The notes: generated from the letters alone by a model not told the origin. 64,000 bases of DNA from Methylobacteriaceae bacterium (GCA_020638195.1 JACKJC010000001.1:919001-983000), one strand, 5' to 3'; numbered from the stretch's first letter, positions 24,776 through 34,171 are shown. Numbers and translations are program-made.

Positions 24776-24903
24776 GCGCATTGGGCGCGCTGGCGCTGGA
24801 CGAGCTTGCCGATCGAGTGACGGGCAAGGCTGGTCTTGCTATTCGCCGGAGGCGTCGCGATCCTGAAGTCCGACTTTGGCGATCAAACGGGAGCAGGGCG
24901 ATT

Positions 24904-25908
24904 ATGACGGCTGAGCGGATCGACACGACCCGGCTGCAACGATTGGCGCGCGCCTATTGCGAAACCGCCGTCCTGTATGCCGCGATTGACCTCGATCTGT
25001 TCACGCATGTCTCGCAGGGAGCCAACAGCGTGGAAAAGCTGGCGAACGCCATGGGCATTCGCCTGTTGCAGGCGGAACGGCTCGTCACGACTGCGGTTGC
25101 GATGGGACTGCTGGAAACAGATCCGCTAGGTCTGCGGAATGCGCCTGACGCGGAGCGCTTTCTCGTGAATGGCAAACCCGGATATGCGGCCGATTGGCTC
25201 ATGTTCACCCGCGACGACGTGCCAGCCTGGTTCGACCTCACGAACACCCTGCGCGAACAGGAGCCGCCCTCCGTGCTCGGCATGTACGAGAGCCTGACGG
25301 TCGAGCAGGCGCGCAGATATCACGCCGCCACTTACAGTATCGGCGCGGGCGCGGGGCGTCGTTTCGCGCGCCAGGTCGACATGTCCGCGCGTCGCCGGCT
25401 TCTCGATCTCGGCGGGGGATCCGGCGCCTACAGTATCGAGGCGGTAAAGGCCTATCCGCAATTGCGCGCAATCGTCCTCGATCTTCCGCCTGTCACCGAG
25501 GTGACGAAGGAATATGTCGCCGTGGCGGGCGTCGGCGAGCGGGTCGACGTCCTGCCCGGCGACTTCACGAAAACCGCGTTTCCGGACGATGTCGACATCG
25601 CCGTCATGGCCAGCAACCTTCCGATCTACGACGAGGCCGTGATCGGAGCGGTCATCGCCAGGGTCCATGATGCGCTTCTGCCTGGCGGCGAATTTCATCT
25701 CGTTGGAGAAATGTTGAACGACGATCGCAGCGGGCCGCTCGACGCCGCTTTGTGGGGCATGAACGAGGCCGTCTGCCGCAGCGCCGGAAAGGCGCATACG
25801 GTCGGTCAATGCATCGGCTATTTCACGGCGGCCGGCTTTGTCGATATCGACGACGAAACCTTCATTCCTGGAATCCTGCACCGCGTTCACGGCAGGAAGG
25901 CCGGTTGA
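24904..25908 (+). CDS. SAM-dependent O-methyltransferase (Methyltransf_2 type)
   Basis: Product of 334 residues. The N-terminal winged-helix dimerisation domain (LARAYCETAVLYAAIDLDLFTHV) is followed by the SAM-binding fold with motif I LLDLGGGSGAYSIEAVKAYP and the acidic residue in IVLDLPPV. This is the plant-COMT/hydroxyindole O-methyltransferase-like family that acts on small phenolic or polyketide-like acceptors; the substrate cannot be deduced. The start at 24904 (MTAERIDTTRL) has a GGGAGCAGGG site; an ATG at 24739 would run through the inverted repeat and is rejected. Converges with the next gene, 12 bp away. Confidence 0.85.
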   Translation: MTAERIDTTRLQRLARAYCETAVLYAAIDLDLFTHVSQGANSVEKLANAMGIRLLQAERLVTTAVAMGLLETDPLGLRNAPDAERFLVNGKPGYAADWLMFTRDDVPAWFDLTNTLREQEPPSVLGMYESLTVEQARRYHAATYSIGAGAGRRFARQVDMSARRRLLDLGGGSGAYSIEAVKAYPQLRAIVLDLPPVTEVTKEYVAVAGVGERVDVLPGDFTKTAFPDDVDIAVMASNLPIYDEAVIGAVIARVHDALLPGGEFHLVGEMLNDDRSGPLDAALWGMNEAVCRSAGKAHTVGQCIGYFTAAGFVDIDDETFIPGILHRVHGRKAG

Positions 25909-25920
25909 CGCACGCGCCGG

Positions 25921-27426
25921 TCAGGCGCGCAGCATCTTCTTGCGCTTGCGCATGACGGGCGCCTCTTCGGCAGACGACGCTTCGGCGGATGTTTCGACTG
26001 GTTCCTCCGCCCGCTCTTCCGCCGCGTCCCTTTCGTCCGCCCGCGCGGCCGCTTCCAGCAGCACATGGTACAGATAGCCGTCGAACTCGCGTTCGAAGCG
26101 GCCGATGATCGCCTCGGGGTCCGGCGTTAGCGCCGCGTCGGTGATCAGGCCGAACTGCACATTGCCGGCATAGGACAGGATCGACACGCCCATGCCTATG
26201 TCGCCGGATTGCGGCACCCAGAACATCACCTGCTTGACTGGCGCGCCCGATATCGTGATCTCTTTCTGCGGACCTGGTACATTTGTCATGACGGCGGTGG
26301 CTCGCGAGATCAGCAAGTCGAACAGCTGATCCTGCATGATCTTCGGCGCGACGCCGAGCGCAGCGAACATGCCGAGCGTCACCGGCGGCTCATAGCTGTT
26401 CTTGAGCTTGCGCATCCGCCGCCGCACTTCGGCGAGCCGTTCGAGCGGATCGGCGACGCCGACCGGCAGTTCGACCGCGATTATGCCGAAGCGGTTGCCC
26501 AGTTCGTGTTCCGCGCCGGGGGGCCGCAGATTGATCGGCACCAGCGCGCGCACTTCTACGCCCGCGCTCTCGTCGCCCTTGTCCTCGAGATAGGCGCGCA
26601 ACGAACCGGCGACGCAGGCGAGCAATATGTCGTTGATGGAACAGTCGAGAGCCCAGCTCGCCGCCTTCACCTCGTTCAACCGCAAGGGCTTCGTCCAGGC
26701 GACGCGCTTCGTGCCGTGCGGCTTGCCCTTGAACCGCGTCTCGCTGTCGCTCGGCATGGCGAGCAGCCACGCGAGTTCGCCGGCGACGCCCGCGCCGGTC
26801 TTGATGAGTTTCGCCGCGCGCATCGGGTTCGTGGCGAGCGACAGCGCTTCGCGCATCGCGCCCTGCGTCAGTTTGAGGCTGAGTCCGGCTGCGCCCGCGA
26901 AGGGCGCCATCAGCGAGGACAGCCATCCCTCGTCGTGGTGGTGTCCATGCGCGGCGGGGCGCGCGTCCTCGCCGTCGTCGGCGAGGCCGAGCAGAACCTT
27001 CATCAAGGCGATCCCGTCGCCGACCGCATGATGGATGCGCGAGACGATCGCGACGCCGCCTTCGTATTTCTCGACGATGCGCATCTGCCAGAGCGGATGA
27101 TTATGATCGAGCGGTTCGGAGGCGAGTTGCGCGACATAGGTCTGCAGCGCCTTCTCGCCGCCGCGGCCCGACAGGCGTACGCGCCGAATGTGGCGGGCGA
27201 TGTCGAAGTCGCGATCGTCGACCCAGAATGCGCCGGTCGGCGTCGTGACGGCGCGCTGGCGAAAGCGCCGATGCGTCAGCATACGCTCCCCGAGCGCCGT
27301 CTCCAGGGCCTTGGGGTCCACAGGGCCGGCGAGCGTCATTACGCCCGTGATCATCATCAGATTGGTTGGCCGGTCCATGCGCAACCAAGCCGTATCCACC
27401 GGCGACATTCTTTCGCTATGGCTCAT
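25921..27426 (-). CDS. Wax ester synthase / diacylglycerol acyltransferase (WS/DGAT)
   Basis: Product of 501 residues, a typical length. The catalytic motif HHxxxDG reads IHHAVGDG near residue 137, and the N-terminus MSPVDTAWLRMDRPTNLMMI and the C-terminal NVPGPQ are family signatures. It joins acyl-CoA with fatty alcohols or diacylglycerol to form storage wax esters or triacylglycerol. A GGGAGGCGG site precedes the ATG. The last 40 residues are acidic then basic (AEERAEEPVETSAEASSAEE, MRKRKKMLRA), an unusual extension. Fits the storage-lipid genes from 19017. Confidence 0.93.
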   Translation of the reverse strand: MSHSERMSPVDTAWLRMDRPTNLMMITGVMTLAGPVDPKALETALGERMLTHRRFRQRAVTTPTGAFWVDDRDFDIARHIRRVRLSGRGGEKALQTYVAQLASEPLDHNHPLWQMRIVEKYEGGVAIVSRIHHAVGDGIALMKVLLGLADDGEDARPAAHGHHHDEGWLSSLMAPFAGAAGLSLKLTQGAMREALSLATNPMRAAKLIKTGAGVAGELAWLLAMPSDSETRFKGKPHGTKRVAWTKPLRLNEVKAASWALDCSINDILLACVAGSLRAYLEDKGDESAGVEVRALVPINLRPPGAEHELGNRFGIIAVELPVGVADPLERLAEVRRRMRKLKNSYEPPVTLGMFAALGVAPKIMQDQLFDLLISRATAVMTNVPGPQKEITISGAPVKQVMFWVPQSGDIGMGVSILSYAGNVQFGLITDAALTPDPEAIIGRFEREFDGYLYHVLLEAAARADERDAAEERAEEPVETSAEASSAEEAPVMRKRKKMLRA

Positions 27427-27530
27427 CGCCGCCTCCCTTGGATCAACTATAAGCCCGGAAGGGGCGTCGCAAAACTGCGTGAAAGCGACGCTAGGCGGCG
27501 ATGCCTAACGAGGCGTGGTAGGCAAGGTCC

Positions 27531-28238
27531 ATGACTCATGAAGAAGCTGTCGCCCGGCTCGTCGGCGAACTCGATCGCGCGGAAAGCGCGCGCGCGGTTG
27601 TGCATGGCGACGACGCCTATGCCGAGCGCCGTGCGGCTTTCCGCGCCTGGCAGGCGGCGCGACTGGCGCGCACGCACGCCGATCTTCTGGCAAGCGCGCG
27701 CTTCGGTCCCGCCGCGCAATTCTTTCTCACGGACCTCTACGGGCCGCAGGACATCAGCGTGCATGCTGCGCAGGTCCGCCGCATCCTGCCGCTGATGAGC
27801 CGCACCTTGCCGGCGACCGCGCTCGACACGGTGGCCGATGCGATAGAACTGGATGCGCTGTCGGAGGAACTGGATTCAGCAATGCTGTCGGCGCTGGGAG
27901 ACAGGGTCGCGACGATGGACGGCGCCGCCTATGCTGCGGCCTATCGCGCGATCGGGCACGAGCCGCAGCGCGCGCGCCAGATCGATCTCATCGACCATCT
28001 CGGTCGCTCGCTCGACAAGCTGACGCACCAACCCTTCATCGGCGCGGCGCTGAAGATGATGCGCAAGCCGGCCGAGGTCGCGGGTCTCGCCGCGCTGCAA
28101 TCCTTCCTGGAACGGGGATATGCCGCCTTTCGCGTGATGCGGGGCGGTTCGGATTTCGTGGATATCGTCGCCGAACGCGAGCGCGCGATCTCTCGCGCGC
28201 TCTACGCGGGCGACGATTCCGCGCTCGATGGCTCTTGA
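27531..28238 (+). CDS. Conserved hypothetical protein (FFLTDLYGPQD motif)
   Basis: Product of 235 residues, not recognised as a named family. It is helical and soluble with a striking central stretch FFLTDLYGPQDISVHAAQVRRILPLM that looks conserved in hypothetical proteins I have seen in proteobacteria. No export signal, cofactor motif or membrane segment. It starts 104 bp from the divergent WS/DGAT gene and converges with the PRC-barrel gene 9 bp away. Function unknown. Confidence 0.75.
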   Translation: MTHEEAVARLVGELDRAESARAVVHGDDAYAERRAAFRAWQAARLARTHADLLASARFGPAAQFFLTDLYGPQDISVHAAQVRRILPLMSRTLPATALDTVADAIELDALSEELDSAMLSALGDRVATMDGAAYAAAYRAIGHEPQRARQIDLIDHLGRSLDKLTHQPFIGAALKMMRKPAEVAGLAALQSFLERGYAAFRVMRGGSDFVDIVAERERAISRALYAGDDSALDGS

Positions 28239-28247
28239 AAGAGCCGC

Positions 28248-28799
28248 TTACTTCGTCGGCTTCCACATCATCGACGTGCGGTCATAGCTAAAGCCCGGGG
28301 CCGCTTTCAGCGTATCCTTGGTCTCGTCGATCGCGAGCCAGGCGTCGCTGTTGTCGCGATGGGCAGCGGTCCCGGTCGCAACAGGGCGATTTCCCTCGTT
28401 GGCCGCGGTCGTGGCGGGCGGGTTGGCCTTCGTGGCCGGCGGGTTCGCCGTCGTTCCGGCGGGCGGAGGGTTCTTCGACGCGGTCGCGTCATGTTTGACC
28501 GTGCCGGTCGTATCCTTGTGCATGACCTTTACGGCGTCGAACGGCACGATCACGTCCTTCTCACCGATGCCGAGAAACCCGCCGACGCCGACGACAAAGG
28601 CCCCGATCTTCCCGGTCTTGTCGACCAGCACGTCGTCGACCTCGCCAATCTTGTTCTGCTTGGGATCGTAGACTGTCTGCTTGTAGTACATCGTGACTGA
28701 GACGCTATTGGACGGCGGCGCGCTCATCGTCGAGGCCGCAAAGGCGGAGTTGGACAAGGCGAAGGCCAGCATCCCGCCGACCAGAAGATTGGATCGCAT
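28248..28799 (-). CDS. Exported PRC-barrel domain protein
   Basis: Product of 183 residues. A Sec signal peptide (MRSNLLVGGMLAFALSNSAFA) is followed by one PRC-barrel-like domain (YDPKQNKIGEVDDVLVDKTGKIGAFVVGVGGFLGIGEKDVIVPFDAV), then a Pro/Ala/Thr-rich linker with three ANPPAT-like repeats and a C-terminal segment. PRC barrels bind proteins or RNA; exported versions of this type are common in Hyphomicrobiales and often stress linked. GGGAGA precedes the ATG. Diverges from the small DUF3309 gene. Confidence 0.85.
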   Translation of the reverse strand: MRSNLLVGGMLAFALSNSAFAASTMSAPPSNSVSVTMYYKQTVYDPKQNKIGEVDDVLVDKTGKIGAFVVGVGGFLGIGEKDVIVPFDAVKVMHKDTTGTVKHDATASKNPPPAGTTANPPATKANPPATTAANEGNRPVATGTAAHRDNSDAWLAIDETKDTLKAAPGFSYDRTSMMWKPTK

Positions 28800-28981
28800 C
28801 GTATCTCTCCCGATTTGGTGGACGACGTCTTGCCGTCGCGACCCCGGCTAAACGAGCGTGATGGCGTTTGGGTTCGGCCGCGTCGCAAATTCCTGCCGCC
28901 GGCATGCGGCCACGCTCATGGAACGATCGCGCTTGGCGGCGGTTTTCCAGTTGGCGGGGCCGCCTTGAGGGGAGCTGCGAC

Positions 28982-29140
28982 ATGTCGCTCGGCGCAATTA
29001 TTCTCATTCTGCTCGTATTGGCCTTCATCGGCGTGCTGCCGACATGGGGATACAGTTCGAGCTGGGGCTATGGCCCGACGGGCGGCGTCGGTCTGATCGT
29101 CGTCATCGTCGTCGTTCTGCTGCTGATGGGACGAGTATGA
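28982..29140 (+). CDS. Small hydrophobic DUF3309-family peptide
   Basis: Product of 52 residues: MSLGAIILILLVLAFIGVLP, then a Trp/Tyr/Gly-rich turn (TWGYSSSWGYGPTGG), then a second hydrophobic helix ending LLMGRV. This is the DUF3309 pattern: two membrane helices with a glycine-rich loop, function unknown. A GAGGGGAGC site sets the start; the in-frame upstream ATG at 28868 is rejected. A terminator follows directly. Confidence 0.85.
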   Translation: MSLGAIILILLVLAFIGVLPTWGYSSSWGYGPTGGVGLIVVIVVVLLLMGRV

Positions 29141-29142
29141 AA

Positions 29143-29168
29143 AAAGCCGGCGCGACGCGCCGGCTTTT
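29143..29168. terminator. Bidirectional terminator between DUF3309 and the binding-protein gene
   Basis: AAAGCCGGCG - CGACG - CGCCGGCTTT forms a perfect 10-bp stem flanked by A on the left and T on the right, so it can stop transcription from both convergent genes. Confidence 0.88.
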
Positions 29169-29216
29169 CGATTGTCGCGCTGTTCCCGCGTCGCGCCGGA
29201 ACGGAACTTGCCGGCT

Positions 29217-30440
29217 TCAGTCGATCGAGACTTCGCCCTTGAGAACCGGGCCGAAGCGAACCCATTTTGCGCCGTCGAACTGCTGCAGCTGCATCTGCTC
29301 GATCGGGAAGTGATCCTTCGGGCCGGTCGTGATCTTGATGCCCGGCAGCAGCATCGGCAGTTCGAAGTCGAGGCTCGCGGCCTGCTTCATGACGTTCTCG
29401 CGCGTGAGATCGTCGCCGCACTGCTTGAGAACCTGCACCAGCGTCTGTGCGGCATTGTAGCCGTAGACGTAGAGCGTCGAGTGCTTGTCGCCCTCGGGAA
29501 TGTACTTGTCCATGAAGGCTAGCCATTCCTTGACCGCCGGATCGTCCTTCCACGAGGGGTCGTCCGGGTCCTTGCCGTAATTGGCGGAGATGACGCCCTT
29601 GCCGTTCTCGAGACCGGCCGGCTTCATCACCGAGCCCGTCGACTGCGACACCGAATGCAGGATGTGCACGGGCTTCCAGCCGATCTCCGCATTCTTCTTG
29701 ATCGCCATCGCCGCGAATTTCGGCGTGGTGAAGTTGACGAACATGTCGGCGCCGGCGGCCTTCAGCTTCAGAATCTGCGAGTCGATCGTGGGATCGGCGG
29801 TCTCGTAGGTCGTCTCCGACACAATCAGCGCCTTGGCCTTGTCGCCGAGGCCGTCCTTGAAGCCCTTCAGCGAATCACGGCCGAAATCGTCGTTGGCCGA
29901 GAGAATGCCGATCTTGGCGTTCGGGTATTTCTCGAGGACGTATTTTGCGTAGATGCGCCCTTCGCTCTGGTAGTTCGGCTGCCAGCCCATCGACCACGGA
30001 TATTGCTTGTGGTTGCCGAACATGGTGCCGCCCGCCGCGATGAACAGCTGCGGGACCTTCTTGGCGTTCATGTACTTGATCGTCGCCAGCGACGTCGCCG
30101 TGCCGAGCGGATTGAAGATGAACAGGACCTCGTCGCTCTCGATCAGCTTGCGGGTCTGCTCGACCGTCTTCGGCGGCGAATAGCCGTCGTCATAGCTGAT
30201 GAAATTGATCTTGCGGCCGTTGATGCCGCCCTTGTCGTTGATCATCTTGAAATAGGCGGCCTCGGTCTTGCCGATCACACCATAGGCCGACGCCGGTCCC
30301 GAATAGGCATAGGTATTGCCGATCTTGACTTCGGTGTCGCTCGCGCCGGGACCATATTTCTTCTGCGCCAGCGCCGCGCCGGCCAGCGCCAGCGACAGGG
30401 CGCCGGCCAGACCCGCTGCGGCCATTTTCGTCTTCAACAT
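29217..30440 (-). CDS. ABC transporter substrate-binding protein, LivK/branched-chain amino acid type
   Basis: Product of 407 residues from ATG 30440, preceded by GGAGGAG. A Sec signal (MLKTKMAAAGLAGALSLALAGAALAQ) leads into a type I periplasmic binding fold (VKIGNTYAYSGPASAYG, KGGINGRKINFISYDDGYSP, VPQLFIAAGG). The family binds amino acids, aromatic acids or other small carboxylates. No permease or ATPase genes are beside it, so it is an orphan or uses a transporter elsewhere. It diverges from an acyl-CoA synthetase across 162 bp, which hints at a carboxylate ligand activated after uptake. Confidence 0.9.
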   Translation of the reverse strand: MLKTKMAAAGLAGALSLALAGAALAQKKYGPGASDTEVKIGNTYAYSGPASAYGVIGKTEAAYFKMINDKGGINGRKINFISYDDGYSPPKTVEQTRKLIESDEVLFIFNPLGTATSLATIKYMNAKKVPQLFIAAGGTMFGNHKQYPWSMGWQPNYQSEGRIYAKYVLEKYPNAKIGILSANDDFGRDSLKGFKDGLGDKAKALIVSETTYETADPTIDSQILKLKAAGADMFVNFTTPKFAAMAIKKNAEIGWKPVHILHSVSQSTGSVMKPAGLENGKGVISANYGKDPDDPSWKDDPAVKEWLAFMDKYIPEGDKHSTLYVYGYNAAQTLVQVLKQCGDDLTRENVMKQAASLDFELPMLLPGIKITTGPKDHFPIEQMQLQQFDGAKWVRFGPVLKGEVSID

Positions 30441-30602
30441 GCACTCCTCCGTGGCCCGGCGAACGGCGCCGAGCGATCGTACGGTCACTTCAGCAGACAA
30501 AATTGTCCGACCGTCTCGATTGACGCTATACGAGTTCTGAGGCAACCTCAAATTCAAAAAAGCGGCCTGCGAAATTCTGCCGCGCCTGTTTGGGAGGACG
30601 TC

Positions 30603-32120
30603 ATGTCATTCGCCTATTTCGACTGGATCGCGCATCATGCCGAAGTGCGCGGCGGTCGCACCGCCGTCATCGACCTGGCGAGCCAGCGCCGCTTCACCTA
30701 CGCACAGTTCGACGAGCGCATCGACCGGCTGGCGACGCATTTGGCCGGGCTCGGCGTGAAGAAGGGCGAGCGCGTCGCCGTGCTCGCCGGCAATTCCACC
30801 GACATTCTGGAAACGCAATTCGCCTGCTTCCGCCTCGGCGCCATTTTCACGCCGCTCAACATCCGCCTCACGGTTCACGAACTCGCCTTCATAATCTCCG
30901 ATGCGGCGCCCGTCCTGCTTGTGCACGACGGCGACTTCGCCTCGATGGCGGCCGACCTGAAGACGCGATGCGGCGTGCCGCATCTCCTCACCTATGGCGC
31001 GCCTTACGAAAAGGCGATCGCCGCCTCCGATCGTCTCGTCGAACACACGCCCTGCGCCATGGAGGACGTGTGCACCATCATGTACACGTCGGGCACGACG
31101 GGTAAGCCAAAGGGTTCGCAGACCACGCATCTGATGAACTTCATCAATTGCATCAACCTCGGCATCGGCGTCTTCATCTCGCAGAAGACGAACCATCTGT
31201 GCGTGCTGCCGCTGTTTCACACCGGCGGCCTCAATTGCTACGTCAATCCGATCTTCCACGCCGGCGGCTGCAATATCATCATGCGCGCCTTCGATCCCGG
31301 CGAGGCCCTGCGCATCATCGGCGACCCCGCCATCGGCCTCACGCATTTCTTCGGCGTGCCGTCGATCTATCAGTTCATGGGCGCCCATCCCGCCTTCGCC
31401 AACACCGACTTCTCGCGCCTGCAGATCGCCGGCGTCGGCGGCGCGCCCATGCCGGTGCCGCTGCTGAAAATATGGGAATCGCGCGGGCTTGCGCTGGTGC
31501 AGGGCTACGGCATGACAGAGACGAGCCCGGCCGTTCTCGTGCTCGACGCCGAGGATGCTGCGCGAAAAGCGGGCTCGGCCGGCCGCCCCGTGCTGCACGG
31601 CGAGCTCAAGATCGTCGACGACGACGGCAACGAAGTGAAGAACGGCGAGATGGGCGAATTGTGGGTCAAGGGTCCCAACATCACGCCCGGCTACTGGAAC
31701 CGCCCGGAGGCGAACCAGACGTCCTTCACCGACGGCTGGCTGCACACCGGGGACGCTGCACGTCAGGACGAGGACGGCTTCTACTACATCGTCGACCGCA
31801 CCAAGGACATGTACATTTCCGGCGGCGAGAACGTCTATCCGGCCGAGGTCGAGGACACGCTCTACCAGATCCCGCAAATCGCCGAGGCCGCCGTCATCGG
31901 CCAGCCCGACGGCACGTGGGGCGAGACGGGCCTCGCCATCGTCGTGCGGAAGCAGGGACAGGAGCTGACCGAGGCGCAGGTGATCGCCCATTGCCGCGAG
32001 CGCCTCGCGCGCTTCAAATGCCCGACGCGCGTGCTCTTCATCGACGCGCTGCCGCGCAACGCCACCGGCAAGGTGCACAAGCCGACGCTGCGCGCGAGCT
32101 TTCTCGAGAAGGCGGGCTGA
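30603..32120 (+). CDS. Acyl-CoA synthetase (AMP-forming, AMP-binding family)
   Basis: Product of 505 residues. Adenylation motifs are MYTSGTTGKPKGS (P-loop), GYGMTETSPA, and the hinge and C-terminal GWLHTGDAARQDEDGFYYIVDRTKDM and NATGKVHK with the catalytic Lys. It activates a carboxylic acid to its CoA thioester in the cytoplasm; chain length or aromatic preference cannot be fixed. The start at 30603 has GGGAGGACG; the long upstream in-frame stretch is antisense to the binding-protein gene and is rejected. Shares a divergent promoter region with that gene. Confidence 0.92.
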   Translation: MSFAYFDWIAHHAEVRGGRTAVIDLASQRRFTYAQFDERIDRLATHLAGLGVKKGERVAVLAGNSTDILETQFACFRLGAIFTPLNIRLTVHELAFIISDAAPVLLVHDGDFASMAADLKTRCGVPHLLTYGAPYEKAIAASDRLVEHTPCAMEDVCTIMYTSGTTGKPKGSQTTHLMNFINCINLGIGVFISQKTNHLCVLPLFHTGGLNCYVNPIFHAGGCNIIMRAFDPGEALRIIGDPAIGLTHFFGVPSIYQFMGAHPAFANTDFSRLQIAGVGGAPMPVPLLKIWESRGLALVQGYGMTETSPAVLVLDAEDAARKAGSAGRPVLHGELKIVDDDGNEVKNGEMGELWVKGPNITPGYWNRPEANQTSFTDGWLHTGDAARQDEDGFYYIVDRTKDMYISGGENVYPAEVEDTLYQIPQIAEAAVIGQPDGTWGETGLAIVVRKQGQELTEAQVIAHCRERLARFKCPTRVLFIDALPRNATGKVHKPTLRASFLEKAG

Positions 32121-32133
32121 GGCCTGCGGTCGA

Positions 32134-32985
32134 TCAGGGGCCGCTGAGAAGCCGGCCGGACGCATCGCGCACCTCGCACTGGATCAGCAAGGGCTGGGCG
32201 CGACAGCCGTTCAGCCAGAAGATCGCAAACTGCCCCGGCTTGTAGCTGCCCTTGAAATTCTGCCCGTTGCAGGCCGCGTTCGCATTGCCGTGCGGACAGG
32301 TCGGCGTCTGCGACGGATAGGGGCCGGTTGACCAGTTCCCGCCGACCTGCCGCCAGGTGATCTGGAAGGGCCCGTTGGAATTGCCCTGTCCGCCGAAATT
32401 GCTGGTCCCAACGTTGCGTGTGCGGCCGCCGCCGGCCATCGCCTGCTGCATAGACCCGAATGCGATGGGCCGCGCCGCCGGACAGCCGGGCGGTCCCGCC
32501 ATCATGCGCACGCCGGGGGCGATGCGATTGCCCTGCGGATAGAAGCAGATCGAATAATCGATATTCGACGTCCCGCGAATTTGCCCGGCGCCCGCCTCGT
32601 AGCGCCACTTGGTGCGCTTCTCCGAGCAATTTTCGAGATTGAGTTCGCCGATCTCCGTTCCGCTCTGGATGCGTTGCCGATCGAGACAGAGCTGCGTGTT
32701 GGGTGCGAGCCGGATCTTCTCGCCATCGATCCTGAACTGCTGGCGCGGACTGCCGTCGCACGCCTCGAGCAGGATCGGCGTCCAGTCGCGGAACACGCCG
32801 TTCTGCGCCGACAGGCACAGGCCCGTGCCGCGATAGAAGATCACCTGGCCCGTCGTCTGGAATTTCGGATCCGCGTACAGCGACGTCTTGCCCTGCGTGG
32901 CCGGATTGTACTGCGCTTGCGCCGCGCCTGCGCTCAGGCACGCGATCGCCAACTGCGCCCGCAAGGCGGGTCGCCGCCATACCAA
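32134..32985 (-). CDS. Exported protein with beta-trefoil (ricin-like) character, unknown function
   Basis: Product of about 283 residues. The N-terminus (ALRAQLAIACLSAGAAQAQ) is a signal peptide. The body has repeated Cys and Gln-X-Trp-like units (GTGLCLSAQNGVF, LLEACDGSPRQQFRID, TQLCLDRQ, LNLENCSEKRTKWRYE) reminiscent of a ricin-type lectin fold, and a C-terminal Cys-containing segment. It may bind carbohydrate at the cell surface; unproven. The start is uncertain: the codon at 32985 is TTG and no strong ribosome site is seen. Converges with the acyl-CoA synthetase gene. Confidence 0.65.
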   Translation of the reverse strand: MVWRRPALRAQLAIACLSAGAAQAQYNPATQGKTSLYADPKFQTTGQVIFYRGTGLCLSAQNGVFRDWTPILLEACDGSPRQQFRIDGEKIRLAPNTQLCLDRQRIQSGTEIGELNLENCSEKRTKWRYEAGAGQIRGTSNIDYSICFYPQGNRIAPGVRMMAGPPGCPAARPIAFGSMQQAMAGGGRTRNVGTSNFGGQGNSNGPFQITWRQVGGNWSTGPYPSQTPTCPHGNANAACNGQNFKGSYKPGQFAIFWLNGCRAQPLLIQCEVRDASGRLLSGP

Positions 32986-33069
32986 TACTGCTTGTCACGA
33001 ATTACCCCCGAAGCGCCCGCCCGAATACAGGCACAATGGCGGGCAATGTGGCCAGTTGCAATCTGCTGT

Positions 33070-34140
33070 TCAGGCGTGGTCGTGGCGATGATGCAGGTCT
33101 GGATAATGCGCATGCTTGTGGCGCATCGGCGCATGGCTGTGCCAGTGCGAATGTGGTTCCGACCAGGCTCCGTCATGCGTGTGCTGGTGATGTTCGTCGT
33201 GCACATGCGCATGTTCGTGCGCCATTGCTTCGTGCAGATGCTCGTGATCGTGGCGTTCGGCGAGATGAAGCCAGAGGCCTATGGCCATGAAGGCCGCGGC
33301 CAGCCCTAGTTGCATCGTGGCCGGCTCGTGCAGGACGCCGAGCGCGATCACTGCGCCGATAAAGGGCGCGAACGAAAAATAGGCGCCGGTGCGCGCGCTC
33401 CCGAGATGGCGGAGCGCAAGGACGAACAAGACGAGACTGACGCCCACGCCGAGAAAGCCGATCAGCGCCGCGGCGCCGGCGAGACCGGGAGCCGGCGCGC
33501 CCGCATGACGCGCAAGGGCGAGCGCGAAATTCATCGCGCCGGCCGCCAGTCCCTTGATCATCGCGATCTGCACAGGATCGGCGGATGAGAGTTTGCGCGT
33601 GAGATTGTTGTCTATGCCCCAGGCGAGACATGCGGCGGCGATCAGCAGGCCGCCCGCGTCGAGCCGTACGCCATCGCCCTGCCAGGCAAGGACCAGGGCG
33701 CCGGCCAGAATCGCGGCGGCGCCCAGCAGCAGCTTGCGATCGACATTCTCGCGGAAGACCACCCAGGCGATGCCCATCGTTGCGAGGCCCTCGAGATTGA
33801 GAAGCAGCGAGCCGGACGCAGCCGATATGCGCGCGAGGCCGAGCATGAGCAGCAACGGACCGAGCATGCCGCCGAAGACCACGACCGCGCCGAGCCAGGG
33901 CAGGTCTCCTCGCCGCAATGGCGCCTCGGGCGCCGCGATTCCGAAACCGGCGCGGGCGAGGTGTACGAGAGCGAGGCCGCCGCCGGCGCCGAGATACATC
34001 AGGCTCGCCAGCATTTGCGGATCGATCGCGCCGACAAGCAGTTTTGCGAACGGGGTCGAGGCGCCGAACAGCAGCGCGGACGCAAGGGCCAGAGGAACGC
34101 CCGGCCACAGATGCGAATGGGAATGGTTTGGCGAGGACAT
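33070..34140 (-). CDS. DMT/EamA-family transporter with very His-rich C-terminal tail
   Basis: Product of 356 residues. About ten membrane helices in two EamA repeats (WPGVPLALASALLFGASTPFAKLL; GGLLIAAACLAWGIDNNLTRKL) span residues 11-290. The last about 62 residues (from LAERHDHEHLHEAMAHEHAH) contain 23 His, mostly as HxH, and the N-terminus has NHSHSH. Drug/metabolite transporters export small molecules; such His runs usually bind Ni, Zn, Co or Cu, so metal sensing or export is an inference. It reads like metal efflux GTPase/permease tails. Follows the SnoaL-like gene by 31 bp on the same strand. Confidence 0.88.
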   Translation of the reverse strand: MSSPNHSHSHLWPGVPLALASALLFGASTPFAKLLVGAIDPQMLASLMYLGAGGGLALVHLARAGFGIAAPEAPLRRGDLPWLGAVVVFGGMLGPLLLMLGLARISAASGSLLLNLEGLATMGIAWVVFRENVDRKLLLGAAAILAGALVLAWQGDGVRLDAGGLLIAAACLAWGIDNNLTRKLSSADPVQIAMIKGLAAGAMNFALALARHAGAPAPGLAGAAALIGFLGVGVSLVLFVLALRHLGSARTGAYFSFAPFIGAVIALGVLHEPATMQLGLAAAFMAIGLWLHLAERHDHEHLHEAMAHEHAHVHDEHHQHTHDGAWSEPHSHWHSHAPMRHKHAHYPDLHHRHDHA

Positions 34141-34171
34141 CGTCTCGGCTCGTACGGCAATGGTAACAGAC

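Noticed and set aside
24739..24903. Upstream start of the O-methyltransferase at 24739
   Set aside because: It would translate through the 24741-24775 inverted repeat; the ATG at 24904 has a ribosome site and family-like N-terminus.
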